Below, one piece after another: positions 36,130-44,997 of a stretch of 64,000 bases of DNA. Numbering within the stretch: position 1 is the first letter of the stretch; every line of letters starts with the position of its first letter. The notes beneath the pieces were generated by a model that saw nothing but the letters and a program-made list of their open reading frames with translations, had not been told where the DNA came from and did no database searches. The translations under genes and the position numbers were made by a program. The stretch spans positions 186,001 through 250,000 of the forward strand of contig JACKHO010000001.1 in NCBI GenBank assembly GCA_020638955.1, given 5' to 3'. Source of the DNA: Planctomycetaceae bacterium. GTDB taxonomy: Bacteria > Planctomycetota > Planctomycetia > Planctomycetales > Planctomycetaceae.

Positions 36130-37065
36130 CTACTTTTCGGAATCCAGCAGCGTCTCGATATGCAGTTGGACGGAATCAGCGAGGGCGTCGACGTTGTAGC
36201 CGCCTTCCAGTAGTGAGACGAGGCGGCCCTGGCAGTGGGTGTTGGCGACTTCGACGACGCGGCGGGTAAGATCGGCGAAGTCTTCGGTCTCCAGACCTAA
36301 CGAGCCAATTGGGTCGAGGCGGTGGGCGTCGAATCCGGCACTGAGGAGTACGAGTTGTGGTTTGCAGTGTTTGGCTGCGGCTTCCAGGGCATGTTGAAAA
36401 ACGCCCAAGTAGTCTTCGCGTGCGGTGCCAAATTTGACGGGGACGTTGAAGGTTGATCCCAACCCCGCGCCGGTGCCGGTGTCTGACTTGGCTCCTGAAC
36501 CGGGATAAAACGGGTAACGGTGAATTGAGAAGAATGTCACGTCTTCGCGGTCATAGAAAATCGCTTCGGTGCCGTTCCCGTGGTGGACATCCCAATCGAC
36601 AATGAGCACTCGGTCTAACTCATGCTGCGCGCGAGCATGTGCGGCGGCTACTGCGATGTTGTTGAAAAGACAGAAGCCCATTGCCTGACTTTTCAGGGCG
36701 TGGTGGCCGGGAGGGCGGACCAGGCCCATAGCGAACTGGGAAGTTCCCGTGCAGACTGCGTCAACCGCTGCACAGGCCACACCCGCCGCGGCCCGCGCAA
36801 CGTCGTAGGAATGCGAACTGCAAACGGTGTCGGCATCGAGACGGCCACCGCCGCTGTTTGCCGTACGCTGCACCAGTTCAATGTGCGCTGTCGGGTGAAT
36901 GGCCGAGAGTTCTGCGTCGGTGACTGCACGGATGGCTCCCTGCTCACAACGTCCAGAGACACCCGACTCCGCAAGCTGCTTCCGAATCGCTTTCAAACGA
37001 CCAGCGTGCTCGGGATGCTGACCGGTGTCGTGCTGTTCGAAGAGGTCGTCCTGGAAGAGAAGCAT
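36130..37065 (-). CDS. Histone-deacetylase-family amidohydrolase
   Basis: The 311-residue cytoplasmic protein has the arginase/deacetylase fold. Visible parts are the HPEHAGRLKAI entry motif, RPPGHHA (catalytic His pair), GFCLFNNIAVAAAHA, and the zinc-site residues in VDWDVHHGNGT and GFDAHRLDPIG, plus the closing LEGGYN. All metal and catalytic residues of class II HDAC-like/acetylpolyamine amidohydrolases are present. The substrate (acetylated protein, polyamine or acetoin-type compound) is unknown. There is no clear Shine-Dalgarno. Confidence 0.93.
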   Translation of the reverse strand: MLLFQDDLFEQHDTGQHPEHAGRLKAIRKQLAESGVSGRCEQGAIRAVTDAELSAIHPTAHIELVQRTANSGGGRLDADTVCSSHSYDVARAAAGVACAAVDAVCTGTSQFAMGLVRPPGHHALKSQAMGFCLFNNIAVAAAHARAQHELDRVLIVDWDVHHGNGTEAIFYDREDVTFFSIHRYPFYPGSGAKSDTGTGAGLGSTFNVPVKFGTAREDYLGVFQHALEAAAKHCKPQLVLLSAGFDAHRLDPIGSLGLETEDFADLTRRVVEVANTHCQGRLVSLLEGGYNVDALADSVQLHIETLLDSEK

Positions 37066-37140
37066 GTGGGAAAGGAGTTAGGAAATAGGAGTCAGGAATT
37101 TGGATAGGTTCGGTCGACCATCAACCTTCGACATTCGACC

Positions 37141-39234
37141 TTAATTCACCGTCCCTGCGCCGACATAGTCAACGGTAATTCCGCTGGCCCAGCGGTCGAA
37201 GATTCTGCTGGTGAAACTTGTGCCGTCTGATTGAAGCACGAACCAGTAACGGTTCGAGGCGACGAAGCCGGCGAGGTCGTCTTTGCCATCGCCATTGAAA
37301 TCGCCGACAACTGTGTTGAACGTTAACGAGCTACTCCACTTACCCCAGGAGGAAACTGTGAAGCCGACGCCAGTCGTCTTGGCTTTGTTGATAAACCAGT
37401 TACCGGCGGCAATACGCCCTGCAATGTCCACTTTGCCGTCGCCATTGAAGTCGCCGACGAGAACGTTGTGGAATCCGTGCGTCGTACTCCAGCGGACGCC
37501 GCTGTAAATGTTGGAAATGGACGTGCCACTCGACTTGCCAATCCACCAGTATCCGGAACTCGTCTGTCCGGCGACGTCGTCTTTGCCATCGCCATCGAAG
37601 TCGCCAGCCACAACGTCATGCCAACCGCCCGACGTGGACCACTTACCCACCTTGGAAGTTGTGAATCCTGTTCCCGTGCTGAGGCCAAAGAACCAGTCAC
37701 CCGAAGTGTAGCGACCGGCCATGTCGGTTTTGCCATCGCCGTTGAAATCACCACTGACAACCTGCAGCCAGCCGCTGGAGGCCCAACGTCCGAACGTGGA
37801 ATTGGTGAAGCCAGTGCCGGTTGACAGGGAAACCGTCCAATAGCCAGCGCCGTCGCGGCCTGCGATGTCATCTTTGCCGTCGCCATTGAAGTCGCCGACC
37901 GTGACATCAGACCATGTCGAGCTGGAGCCCCAGTCGCCCCACAGTTCATTCTTGAACGTGGTGCCATCGGACTTGCCGACCCACCAGTGTCCTGAGGGAA
38001 GGCGTCCCGCGATGTCGGTTTTTCCATCGCCGTTGAAGTCGCCCTGGACGATGTCCCAGGTGACGGAACTGGAGAACACGTTGGCCAGGTCTTCCGTGAA
38101 TGAACTTCCGTCGGAGAAGCCAATCCGGAAACGACCGGTGGCCGAGTCGCGCAGGATAACGTCGTCACCGTTGACGACGGGAGCGGAGACGAGGCGAACA
38201 CCCTGCATTCCTTTGGAGACGGTGACGGTGTCGGAGTCGCCTGCTGTAGAAACCGTCCAGGAACCGTCAGCGACGAATGTCGAATACAAACCGTTGGCGT
38301 CGGTAGTACCGCTGAATGTTCCGCCGCCGGACTTTGTCCCCGAGACGCTGGCACCGGAGACGGGATCACCCATTGAGTCGACGACTTGAACCACCATGTG
38401 TCCGGCCGGTGCGGTGCTGGACATGAAACTCCAACCAATGTCATCGAGTCCGGCCCAGTCCAGCGTCGTCCACGCACCTCGCAAGCCAGCCGTACTGCTG
38501 GGGGACATCGTGACTTCACGGCCGTCGTTCATCAGGCCGTCGGCCCAGTGTCCACCCGTTACCCCTGGGCTGCTTCCATGAACTCCGACTGATGCAGTGC
38601 CGGTGAAGACTCCTCCAGAAACTTGAGCATCCCAGGAGTCTCCACCGAAGCCGAGGATGTGTCCGAGTTCGTGAATTGCCGTGGTGTAGAGGTCCGACTC
38701 ACTTCCGGTAAGTCCGACCGTGGTGATTCCTGTATGCCAGGTGTTTGTCGGATCAAAAGTAATGGAGCCGCCCCAGGTTGCGAATTCTGTTGATCCGGGA
38801 GTCTGGCCACGGAATTCGACGGTTGAACCCCATCCCGAGGTACCGCTCCAGCTATAGCCGGACGAGGCAAAACCGATGGTACTGCCGCTCAGAGCGCGAG
38901 CGCCAAGAAAAATCTTGATTTCGTCAGCCGCGATAAACAAATCAGTAAGCGATTCAGACGCTCCAGTGGTGGGATTGTCAAAGGTCGCTGACCAAGTGTT
39001 TACCCCACCCGCCGAAATGGCTGTCAGCGACTCGGAGAAGGCATCTTCAAACAGTCGGGCAGCCGCTTCCATGACTGCTTTGCGTTCGTAGTCGGCAAAG
39101 AACCCCGAGGTATCGTACGTGTAGTCGTAGACGATATTAATCGACAACAGCGTCTTGTCTTCGAGGTCTTCCACTCGTTTGGGAGCAGGGCGTTTGCGAC
39201 GTGACGGGGCGAAGAGCGACTTCCAAATACTCAT
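37141..39234 (-). CDS. Secreted matrixin-like metalloprotease with FG-GAP repeats
   Basis: The 697-residue product starts at the ATG at 39234. Its N-terminus carries a basic stretch and the planctomycete surface-protein motif VEDLEDKTLLS. A metzincin-like peptidase domain (about 30-270) has the zinc motif AIHELGHILGFGGDS (HExxHxxG; third ligand not certain). A carboxypeptidase-regulatory-like beta domain (about 278-345) follows. Six or more FG-GAP/VCBS-type units fill about 375-697, each with a calcium-binding loop DFNGDGK(T/D/V)D and ending in W.V.(K/L)S.G. The product is probably surface or secreted. The repeats give visible DNA-level repetition. It stands alone next to the KDG-kinase gene. 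Confidence 0.9.
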   Translation of the reverse strand: MSIWKSLFAPSRRKRPAPKRVEDLEDKTLLSINIVYDYTYDTSGFFADYERKAVMEAAARLFEDAFSESLTAISAGGVNTWSATFDNPTTGASESLTDLFIAADEIKIFLGARALSGSTIGFASSGYSWSGTSGWGSTVEFRGQTPGSTEFATWGGSITFDPTNTWHTGITTVGLTGSESDLYTTAIHELGHILGFGGDSWDAQVSGGVFTGTASVGVHGSSPGVTGGHWADGLMNDGREVTMSPSSTAGLRGAWTTLDWAGLDDIGWSFMSSTAPAGHMVVQVVDSMGDPVSGASVSGTKSGGGTFSGTTDANGLYSTFVADGSWTVSTAGDSDTVTVSKGMQGVRLVSAPVVNGDDVILRDSATGRFRIGFSDGSSFTEDLANVFSSSVTWDIVQGDFNGDGKTDIAGRLPSGHWWVGKSDGTTFKNELWGDWGSSSTWSDVTVGDFNGDGKDDIAGRDGAGYWTVSLSTGTGFTNSTFGRWASSGWLQVVSGDFNGDGKTDMAGRYTSGDWFFGLSTGTGFTTSKVGKWSTSGGWHDVVAGDFDGDGKDDVAGQTSSGYWWIGKSSGTSISNIYSGVRWSTTHGFHNVLVGDFNGDGKVDIAGRIAAGNWFINKAKTTGVGFTVSSWGKWSSSLTFNTVVGDFNGDGKDDLAGFVASNRYWFVLQSDGTSFTSRIFDRWASGITVDYVGAGTVN

Positions 39235-39374
39235 GACAGAATTTCCAGACTTGGACTTGGTCGAATGACTTCCCTCCATTCTCAACCAGAGCGGGGGAGA
39301 TCGGCAAGTGGTTTTCGCGTGAATCCTGCAATTCGCGTGACAATTCGCAGGTTTCAAACAGTAAGGATTGTCGT

Positions 39375-40376
39375 CTATCGCCAGCCGCGTGTTGCTGGTC
39401 CGTGGGCCGAGTATGCGTGGATTTCATCTACGGTGGCGAGCAGGAAATCACCCGGAATGGTGTGAGCGAGGACGGCTGCGGAAGTCGCGAAGGGGACGGT
39501 GTCGGAAAGAGGATGCCCGCTGAGCAGACCGCGAATAATGCCGGCGGCGAAGGCATCACCGGCCCCGATGCGATCGACCACATGGAGGCGATGCCAGTTT
39601 GCCGACGCGAGTTCATCGCGGAGCAATACTCGGCCACAGTATTCCTGATCGCCATTCGCCGCTGTCCGTCGTTCGGTGAAGGCGATGCAATTGAGGTTGA
39701 ACTTGTCACGCAGTGCGCGGAAACAGGCGTCGCCTTGTTCGTCGATGTCGAAGAATGTGGCTGCATCACTTTCGCTACCGAGGAAGACATCGACCTGTTG
39801 CAGGAGCGGCTGGAAGTGAACGCGAGCTTCTTCAATGGACCAAAGCGCCGCCCGGTAACTGCAGTCAAAGCTGATGGGAATTTGTCGCTGCTGTGCAATG
39901 GAAACAGCGACTTGTAAGGTCGCGCGGACGGAATCGCCCAACGCTGGCGCCGTGCCCGTGAAATGAAACCATTCGACGCCATCAAAAGCGGCGTCCCAAT
40001 CGATTTCGTCCGGAGTGAGACTGCGAAATGCGGAGTGGTTGCGATCGTAAATGACCTGCGGACTGCGCGGCCCCGCGCCAGACTCGACGAAGAGAATCCC
40101 GAGTCTTTCTCCATTTCTTACGACGTGCTGAGTCTCCACCCCGTAACGCCGGAATTGATTGAGACACGCCTCGCCCAAGGCATGCGCAGGGACTTTCGAG
40201 AGCAGGCGTGTTGGAACGCCCCACTGCGACAACGCCACGGCGACGTTCGCTTCGCCGCCGGTAAACGTCATGTTGAACGAACTGCTTTGGGCGAATCGCT
40301 GCGGGGGTGGCGCGTCGAGACGCATGAGCAGTTCGCCGAAGGTCAGCACGCATTTCCTGTTAGTGGTTTCGTTCAC
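39375..40376 (-). CDS. PfkB-family sugar kinase, 2-keto-3-deoxygluconate kinase-like
   Basis: The 333-residue cytoplasmic kinase has the ribokinase fold. Visible parts are FGELLMRLDAP, the GGEANVAVALSQWG substrate-side motif, and the anion-hole/base motif DRIGAGDAFAAGI near 265 with catalytic Asp. The N-terminal pattern fits KdgK, which phosphorylates 2-keto-3-deoxygluconate in the Entner-Doudoroff and uronate pathways; fructokinase-like activity is an alternative. The GTG start at 40376 overlaps the stop of nadE (GTGA), so translation is coupled. No KDPG aldolase gene is adjacent. Confidence 0.85.
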   Translation of the reverse strand: MNETTNRKCVLTFGELLMRLDAPPPQRFAQSSSFNMTFTGGEANVAVALSQWGVPTRLLSKVPAHALGEACLNQFRRYGVETQHVVRNGERLGILFVESGAGPRSPQVIYDRNHSAFRSLTPDEIDWDAAFDGVEWFHFTGTAPALGDSVRATLQVAVSIAQQRQIPISFDCSYRAALWSIEEARVHFQPLLQQVDVFLGSESDAATFFDIDEQGDACFRALRDKFNLNCIAFTERRTAANGDQEYCGRVLLRDELASANWHRLHVVDRIGAGDAFAAGIIRGLLSGHPLSDTVPFATSAAVLAHTIPGDFLLATVDEIHAYSAHGPATRGWR

Positions 40377-42070
40377 GACTCGGTTCCGTTCAGTCCGGCG
40401 AATCCTCGGGCGGCCATGGGCATGCGTCGCCCCGTGCCGAACGCTCGGGGGGAGAGTTTGATGCCAGGAGGCATTTGCCGCCGTTTGAATTCATTTCGGT
40501 CCAGTCGCTGCACGACCCACTTGACCGTTTCCGGTGGAAACTCCTTGGCCAGTTCATCGGGGGACATTTCTTCGTCGATGAGTCCGGCGAGAATTCCGTC
40601 GAGCAGAGGGTAGGGTGGGAGCGTGTCTTGATCGAACTGATTAGGCGCCAACTCCGCACTGGGCTCTTTGTCGAGAATCGACTGCGGGATGACTTCGCGC
40701 CCTTCCAGTTCGTTGATGTAGCGGGATACGGCGTAGACGTCCTGCTTGTATAAATCGCTCAGGACCGCAAAGCCGCCGCACATGTCGCCGTACAGCGTGC
40801 AGTAACCGACAGCCAGTTCGCTCTTGTTCCCCGTCGCTAACGCAATCCAGCCGTTCTTGTTGCTGCGGAGCATGACCAATGCACCGCGAATTCGCGCCTG
40901 CAGGTTTTGATCAGTGAGACCCGCCGGCTCGGACATGAGTTCTTCGCCCACAACCGGGAGTTTTTCATAAGCGAGGTGCACGTCGTTCAATGGGATGACG
41001 TCGTAGTCCATTCCCAGATTCTGGGCGAGTTGCAATCCGTCACTGACGCTGTGTTCGCTGCTGTAACGACTCGGCATAAGCAATCCGTGCACGTTCTCCG
41101 GTCCGACAGCTCGGCTAGCAATTGCGGCGGCGAGGGCACTGTCAATTCCTCCCGAAAGTCCCAGTACACACCCCTTGAAACCGCACTTTGCCATGTAGTC
41201 ACGCAGGCCGAGAGTGACTGCCTCCAGCAATTGAGGTTCTCGGCGATTTTCGGCAGGAGCGGGACAGGGAGTTCCCTCGATGGTGACTTTGCCATCGGAC
41301 GAAAAGTCCACGAGTGCAATGTCATCCGCGAACCCTTTGAGGGCATGAATTACCTCTCCTTGTTGATCCATGACAAAACTGTTGCCGTCGAACACCAGGT
41401 CGTCGTTTCCGCCAACCTGATTCACAAACAGAAAGGGACGTTGAAAACGGGCGACGTGCCGCCGCATGATGCGATGCCGCCGGGCCACTTTGTCGACTTC
41501 GAACGGGCTCGCGGAAAGATTGATGAACAAATCGACCCCTTGATCCCCCAGTTCCCAGACTGGGTCGAGCTGTTCAGTTGGCGGCACGTGATAAAAGGTG
41601 TGCGTCTCGCCCCACCAGGCGTCTTCACAAATGTGTACGCCGAGTTTCAGTCCTTCAAATTCTATCGGCGAAGTATGGGCCGCTGGCCGGAAGTAGCGTT
41701 TCTCGTCGAAGACGTCGTAGTTCGGCAGCAACACTTTGTGGCGGGTGGCAAAACGTTCGCCTCGGTAAAGCAATGTGGCCGCATTGGCGACTTCCAACTC
41801 TCGCAGTCCCCGGTGCGTGGGATGCCCCACGAGAATGGCAAAGCCTTCGCTCGTTTCTTTGGCGAGTTCGTCCACCTTCAGGTCACATGCCTCGACGAAC
41901 CCCTTGCGTAACAGCAGGTCCTTGGGGGGATAACCGGAAATGGCCAGTTCGGAGAGGACGAGCAGGCGCGCGCCGGACGCCTGGGCCTGTGTCACGAGTT
42001 GGCGAATCTTCCGCAGATTCCCCTCCAAGTCGCCAACAATAGGGTTGAACTGGGCCAGTGCGAGTCGCAT
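40373..42070 (-). CDS. nadE: Glutamine-dependent NAD synthetase
   Basis: The 565-residue cytoplasmic enzyme makes NAD from deamido-NAD. The N-terminal glutaminase (nitrilase fold, 1-260) has the triad Glu41 (LSELAISG), Lys112 (RHKVLLP) and Cys148 (HICEDAWW). The C-terminal synthetase has the P-loop GLSGGIDSALAAA, the TGNKSELAVGYCTLYGD segment and DLYKQDVY. The length is normal for the two-domain class. AGGA lies about seven bases before the ATG. The following kinase gene overlaps it (GTGA). A palindrome lies about 155 bases upstream of the start. Confidence 0.96.
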   Translation of the reverse strand: MRLALAQFNPIVGDLEGNLRKIRQLVTQAQASGARLLVLSELAISGYPPKDLLLRKGFVEACDLKVDELAKETSEGFAILVGHPTHRGLRELEVANAATLLYRGERFATRHKVLLPNYDVFDEKRYFRPAAHTSPIEFEGLKLGVHICEDAWWGETHTFYHVPPTEQLDPVWELGDQGVDLFINLSASPFEVDKVARRHRIMRRHVARFQRPFLFVNQVGGNDDLVFDGNSFVMDQQGEVIHALKGFADDIALVDFSSDGKVTIEGTPCPAPAENRREPQLLEAVTLGLRDYMAKCGFKGCVLGLSGGIDSALAAAIASRAVGPENVHGLLMPSRYSSEHSVSDGLQLAQNLGMDYDVIPLNDVHLAYEKLPVVGEELMSEPAGLTDQNLQARIRGALVMLRSNKNGWIALATGNKSELAVGYCTLYGDMCGGFAVLSDLYKQDVYAVSRYINELEGREVIPQSILDKEPSAELAPNQFDQDTLPPYPLLDGILAGLIDEEMSPDELAKEFPPETVKWVVQRLDRNEFKRRQMPPGIKLSPRAFGTGRRMPMAARGFAGLNGTES

Positions 42071-42223
42071 GGAGGGTCCTGTTGTATGAATCGCATTCGT
42101 TTTAACGGATAATCAGCGACGAAATGCTGGCGTTGAGGCGACAACATTCCGAGGGCACGAGGAATCATCGGCATTCTTTTTGACCGATGCAATAACACGA
42201 CCTAGGTTTGCCAGATGGAATTG

Positions 42224-42241
42224 TGTTCCCATTTCGGAACA
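42224..42241. promoter_or_regulatory. Palindrome between divergent genes
   Basis: TGTTCC-CATTTC-GGAACA is a 6-base inverted repeat with a 6-base centre. It lies between nadE (minus) and the small membrane protein gene (plus). It is an operator-like symmetry; the regulator is unknown. Confidence 0.25.
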
Positions 42242-42335
42242 TGATCTCCCCAGTCCCGTGAACGGAAAGACCAAACTGGCCGGAATCGGGTTCGGAAGGT
42301 GGTAACTTGGAAGTGGAAGCAGTTTAACCGCTGCA

Positions 42336-42722
42336 ATGAGAGCCATGCAAAAACGCAACCGTCACGTTCGTCCTCTCCTCAGTGCGACCACCATTCTCAT
42401 TCTGAGCGGCTTCCTCATTGGACTGACCGTTGGTCGGGTGGTTGGTGAAGAACTCTCCCCCTACGTTCTGTCATGTGGACTGGCAGGATGTCTTGCGTTC
42501 ATGGCGTTTGATGTCGCCTCGACACGCCGCGAAGAAGATGCTGTCGAAGACGAAAAACGGCAGGCAGAAGAGCGTCTTGACAGGCATGTGTTGTCCCTGA
42601 GCAGCATTGGCTTTACGCTGCCGCCGCAAGAAGACGAAGAGGCCCGGCTCAGCGACGAGGAACTTCAGAATGTCCTCGACGCCGTGGACGAAGCGGCATT
42701 TGCCGAGGAATCGACCGTTTAG
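42336..42722 (+). CDS. Small membrane protein of unknown function
   Basis: The 128-residue product has a basic N-terminus, two membrane helices (about 15-38, LLSATTILILSGFLIGLTV, and about 45-62, VLSCGLAGCLAFMAFDVAS), then an acidic cytoplasmic tail rich in Glu (EEDAVEDEKRQAEERLDRH and DEEARLSDEELQNVLDAVD). Two ATG codons nine bases apart (42336, 42345) are both possible starts. No family is recognised. It is divergent from nadE and 160 bases upstream of cysH. Confidence 0.7.
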   Translation: MRAMQKRNRHVRPLLSATTILILSGFLIGLTVGRVVGEELSPYVLSCGLAGCLAFMAFDVASTRREEDAVEDEKRQAEERLDRHVLSLSSIGFTLPPQEDEEARLSDEELQNVLDAVDEAAFAEESTV

Positions 42723-42882
42723 AGCGGCGGTTTCGTTGACGTGCACCGCGCTCAGGATTCTGCAAAAGTTTGCCCAGATTTCCTCGCCGGTGTCTCAGCT
42801 TTGCACCGAATTGCCGTAGGCGACCGGATCGTGTTACACTGCTAAGCTTGCAGTTTCACGGCCCTTTCCAGACGATTTCGCT

Positions 42883-43674
42883 ATGGCACGCCTCACGCAG
42901 GCTCAACTTTTTCAGGTTGGCAATAACTTCGAAGAACGCAGCCCGGACGACTTATTGCGCTGGGCGAAAGAGACGTTTGGGAATCGCGTTGCTGCCATTT
43001 CCGCGATGCAGCAATCGGGCTGCACGGTCTGCCACATGATTTCGCGGCTGAAGCTCGACATTCCGGTCATTTTTGTCGACACGGGGGTCATGTTTCAGGA
43101 AACGCTCGACACGCGCGACCGGCTCGCCAAGGAATACAACCTCAACATCCGAACGCTCCAGCCAGAGCAGACGATGGAAGAGCAAACGGCTCAGCACGGC
43201 GTGCTTTACCTCACCGTCGAAGGGCAAAAGCAGTGCTGTCACGCCCGTAAGGTGGAGCCGCTGCTGAAAATGCAAGGCGAATACGACTGTCTCATCAGCA
43301 GCCTGCGTCGCGCAGATGGAGGACGCCGTGGAGCTTGTCCAATTCTTTCCGCCGATGTGGAAATGAACGCGGTGCGTTTGAATCCCATGGCCAACTTTAC
43401 GAACGAACAACTGGATGCGTACATCGCGGAACACAATGTTGTGACGAATCCGCTGCATCAGCAGGGGTACTCCACCATTGGCTGCAACCGCTGCACCACC
43501 CCCGTCATGCCCCATGAAGACAAACGTTCCGGACGCTGGCGACACTTGGGGATGCAGGCGATGTACTGCGGAATTAACCCCACCGACACAGACGACGGAA
43601 CAGCCCCGGCACTGGACCTGCCGCTGGATCTTGTCGACCGCATCCTCGGTGTGAAGACGGACTTCATGATTTAG
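42883..43674 (+). CDS. cysH: Phosphoadenylyl/adenylyl-sulfate reductase
   Basis: The 263-residue cytoplasmic enzyme reduces activated sulfate to sulfite. It has the adenylyl-binding VIFVDTGVMFQETLD segment. The two cysteine pairs CCxxRK (Cys118, Cys119) and CNRC (Cys201, Cys204) are present. These four cysteines bind a [4Fe-4S] cluster in the APS-reductase form, so APS rather than PAPS is the likely substrate. LRRADGGRRG stands where family members have the LRRxQS loop. No cysDN, cysC or cysIJ genes are adjacent. The CsrA-like gene follows at 73 bases. Confidence 0.92.
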   Translation: MARLTQAQLFQVGNNFEERSPDDLLRWAKETFGNRVAAISAMQQSGCTVCHMISRLKLDIPVIFVDTGVMFQETLDTRDRLAKEYNLNIRTLQPEQTMEEQTAQHGVLYLTVEGQKQCCHARKVEPLLKMQGEYDCLISSLRRADGGRRGACPILSADVEMNAVRLNPMANFTNEQLDAYIAEHNVVTNPLHQQGYSTIGCNRCTTPVMPHEDKRSGRWRHLGMQAMYCGINPTDTDDGTAPALDLPLDLVDRILGVKTDFMI

Positions 43675-43747
43675 GACGGTCCGATTTCCGCCGCCCTGAT
43701 ATGCTGCTGCTCACGTTTGTTCCTTCCGATTTGCCTGGGGGTGATGA

Positions 43748-43954
43748 ATGGATATCCAGGAACTCAAGGTGGGTGAGTCCTTGATGATTAACGGTGTCAT
43801 TCGCATTCAACTTGTAGGAATCGTTGCGGGAAAACGTGGTGACAAAGCCCGCATTGGGATTGAAGCTCCGCGAGCATCCTCTTCCGAAACATCTGGTTCA
43901 AGTCATCCCAATTCAGCGGCGTCCACGACCGACAACAATTCTGAAACATGTTAG
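43748..43954 (+). CDS. CsrA-like small protein, atypical
   Basis: The 68-residue product has GGGGGTGATGA before its ATG. Residues 7-41 match the CsrA core: KVGESLMINGVIRIQLVGIV, then an AGKRGDK loop, then ARIGIEAPR. CsrA is a small dimeric mRNA-binding regulator. Two things differ from normal CsrA. The usual N-terminal LTRR/LTRK arginines are replaced (IQELK), and the VHREE motif with its key RNA-binding arginine is missing, being replaced by a Ser/Thr/Asn-rich tail. The loop is also longer. RNA binding is therefore doubtful. Its last 7 bases overlap the start of the methyltransferase gene. Confidence 0.72.
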   Translation: MDIQELKVGESLMINGVIRIQLVGIVAGKRGDKARIGIEAPRASSSETSGSSHPNSAASTTDNNSETC

Positions 43955-44997
43955 ATCAAGACGCACTCCGGGTTCCTGTATCTGAGCAGTTGCTCATCAA
44001 TGCCTCCGCAGAGACCGACGCTCAGCGCGTACTTTGTACAACAGTCGGGCGAGCTCAATGCGCCGTCGCGCTAGCCCAGCAGGACCCGCAGCGGCATATC
44101 GTCTGTCACCAGCTCGACGTGTATCAGGCTGAGCAAACGCACTTGGCGTTGGATAAGTATCCGAACATTAACGTGCTTTGTTCTCCCGACTTTCCGGACG
44201 ACGAATTCGATTTGTTCGTCATGCCGGTTGAGAAAGTTGGTGAGGCCGAGTTAACGCGTGACTGGTTGCAGCAGGGATACGACCGACTGAAAACCGGCGG
44301 CTGGCTCTACACGGCGGTTGATAATCCGAAGGACAAGTGGCTGCATCACGAAGTGGAGAAGCTTTCGAAAGGTATCGTCCGTCGTCCCAAACCCCGCGGG
44401 ATGGTCTACAAGCTGCAAAAGCCGGGACCACTGAAACGCATGCGCGACTTTAGTTGTGAGTTTGCCTTCCGCGATGAGGGAAATCTCATCAGCGTCGTCA
44501 GTCGCCCGGGCGTGTTCAGTCATCGCCGCCTCGACCTGGGAGCCCGGGCACTCATGGAATCGATGACCGTTTTCCCCGGAACGAGAATTCTTGACCTCGG
44601 TTGTGGGACAGGTGCTGTGGGACTGGCGGCACTCTTCAGAGCCGAAGGGACTTCCGCCGTGGGGATCGACTCCAACGCCAGGGCGGTGCAATGTTCTGCA
44701 GTCGGGGCCGAACTGAACGGCGTCGCTGATCGATTCGAATCGCGACTCGATTGTGACGGGACATCCGTCGAAGAGGAGTCATTCGATTTGGTTGTCGGTA
44801 ATCCGCCCTATTTCTCGAATTACCAAATTGCCGAAATCTTTCTAACCACCGCCCGACGCGCGGTCAAAGCGGGAGGTAAGGTCCAAATGGTCACCAAAAA
44901 GGCAGACTGGTACGTCGCCCGCATGGAGCAGCTTTTTGGTCGGAAACCAGACGTTACCGAACAACGCGGCTACCTCGTCGTGAGTGTTGACGCGTAG
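43948..44997 (+). CDS. RsmC/RlmG-like rRNA methyltransferase
   Basis: The 349-residue protein has an N-terminal degenerate methyltransferase-like domain (1-165) and a C-terminal class I SAM domain (about 185-349). The SAM site is ILDLGCGTGAVGLAA with GIDSNARA. The catalytic motif is VVGNPPYFSN, typical of N2-guanine or N6-adenine methyltransferases. The two-domain layout matches RsmC (16S m2G1207) and RlmG (23S m2G1835); the exact target cannot be fixed. The ATG overlaps the stop of the CsrA-like gene by seven bases, which indicates coupled translation. Confidence 0.88.
   Translation: MLDQDALRVPVSEQLLINASAETDAQRVLCTTVGRAQCAVALAQQDPQRHIVCHQLDVYQAEQTHLALDKYPNINVLCSPDFPDDEFDLFVMPVEKVGEAELTRDWLQQGYDRLKTGGWLYTAVDNPKDKWLHHEVEKLSKGIVRRPKPRGMVYKLQKPGPLKRMRDFSCEFAFRDEGNLISVVSRPGVFSHRRLDLGARALMESMTVFPGTRILDLGCGTGAVGLAALFRAEGTSAVGIDSNARAVQCSAVGAELNGVADRFESRLDCDGTSVEEESFDLVVGNPPYFSNYQIAEIFLTTARRAVKAGGKVQMVTKKADWYVARMEQLFGRKPDVTEQRGYLVVSVDA

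Noticed and set aside
37200..38060. Regular DNA repeats resembling a CRISPR array
   Set aside because: They are the codons of FG-GAP units with variable spacers inside one reading frame, with no identical repeats and no cas gene.
37323..38519. 398-residue open frame on the minus strand in a second frame of the protease gene
   Set aside because: It arises from the regular FG-GAP DNA repeats; the amino acid sequence is biased and has no motif.
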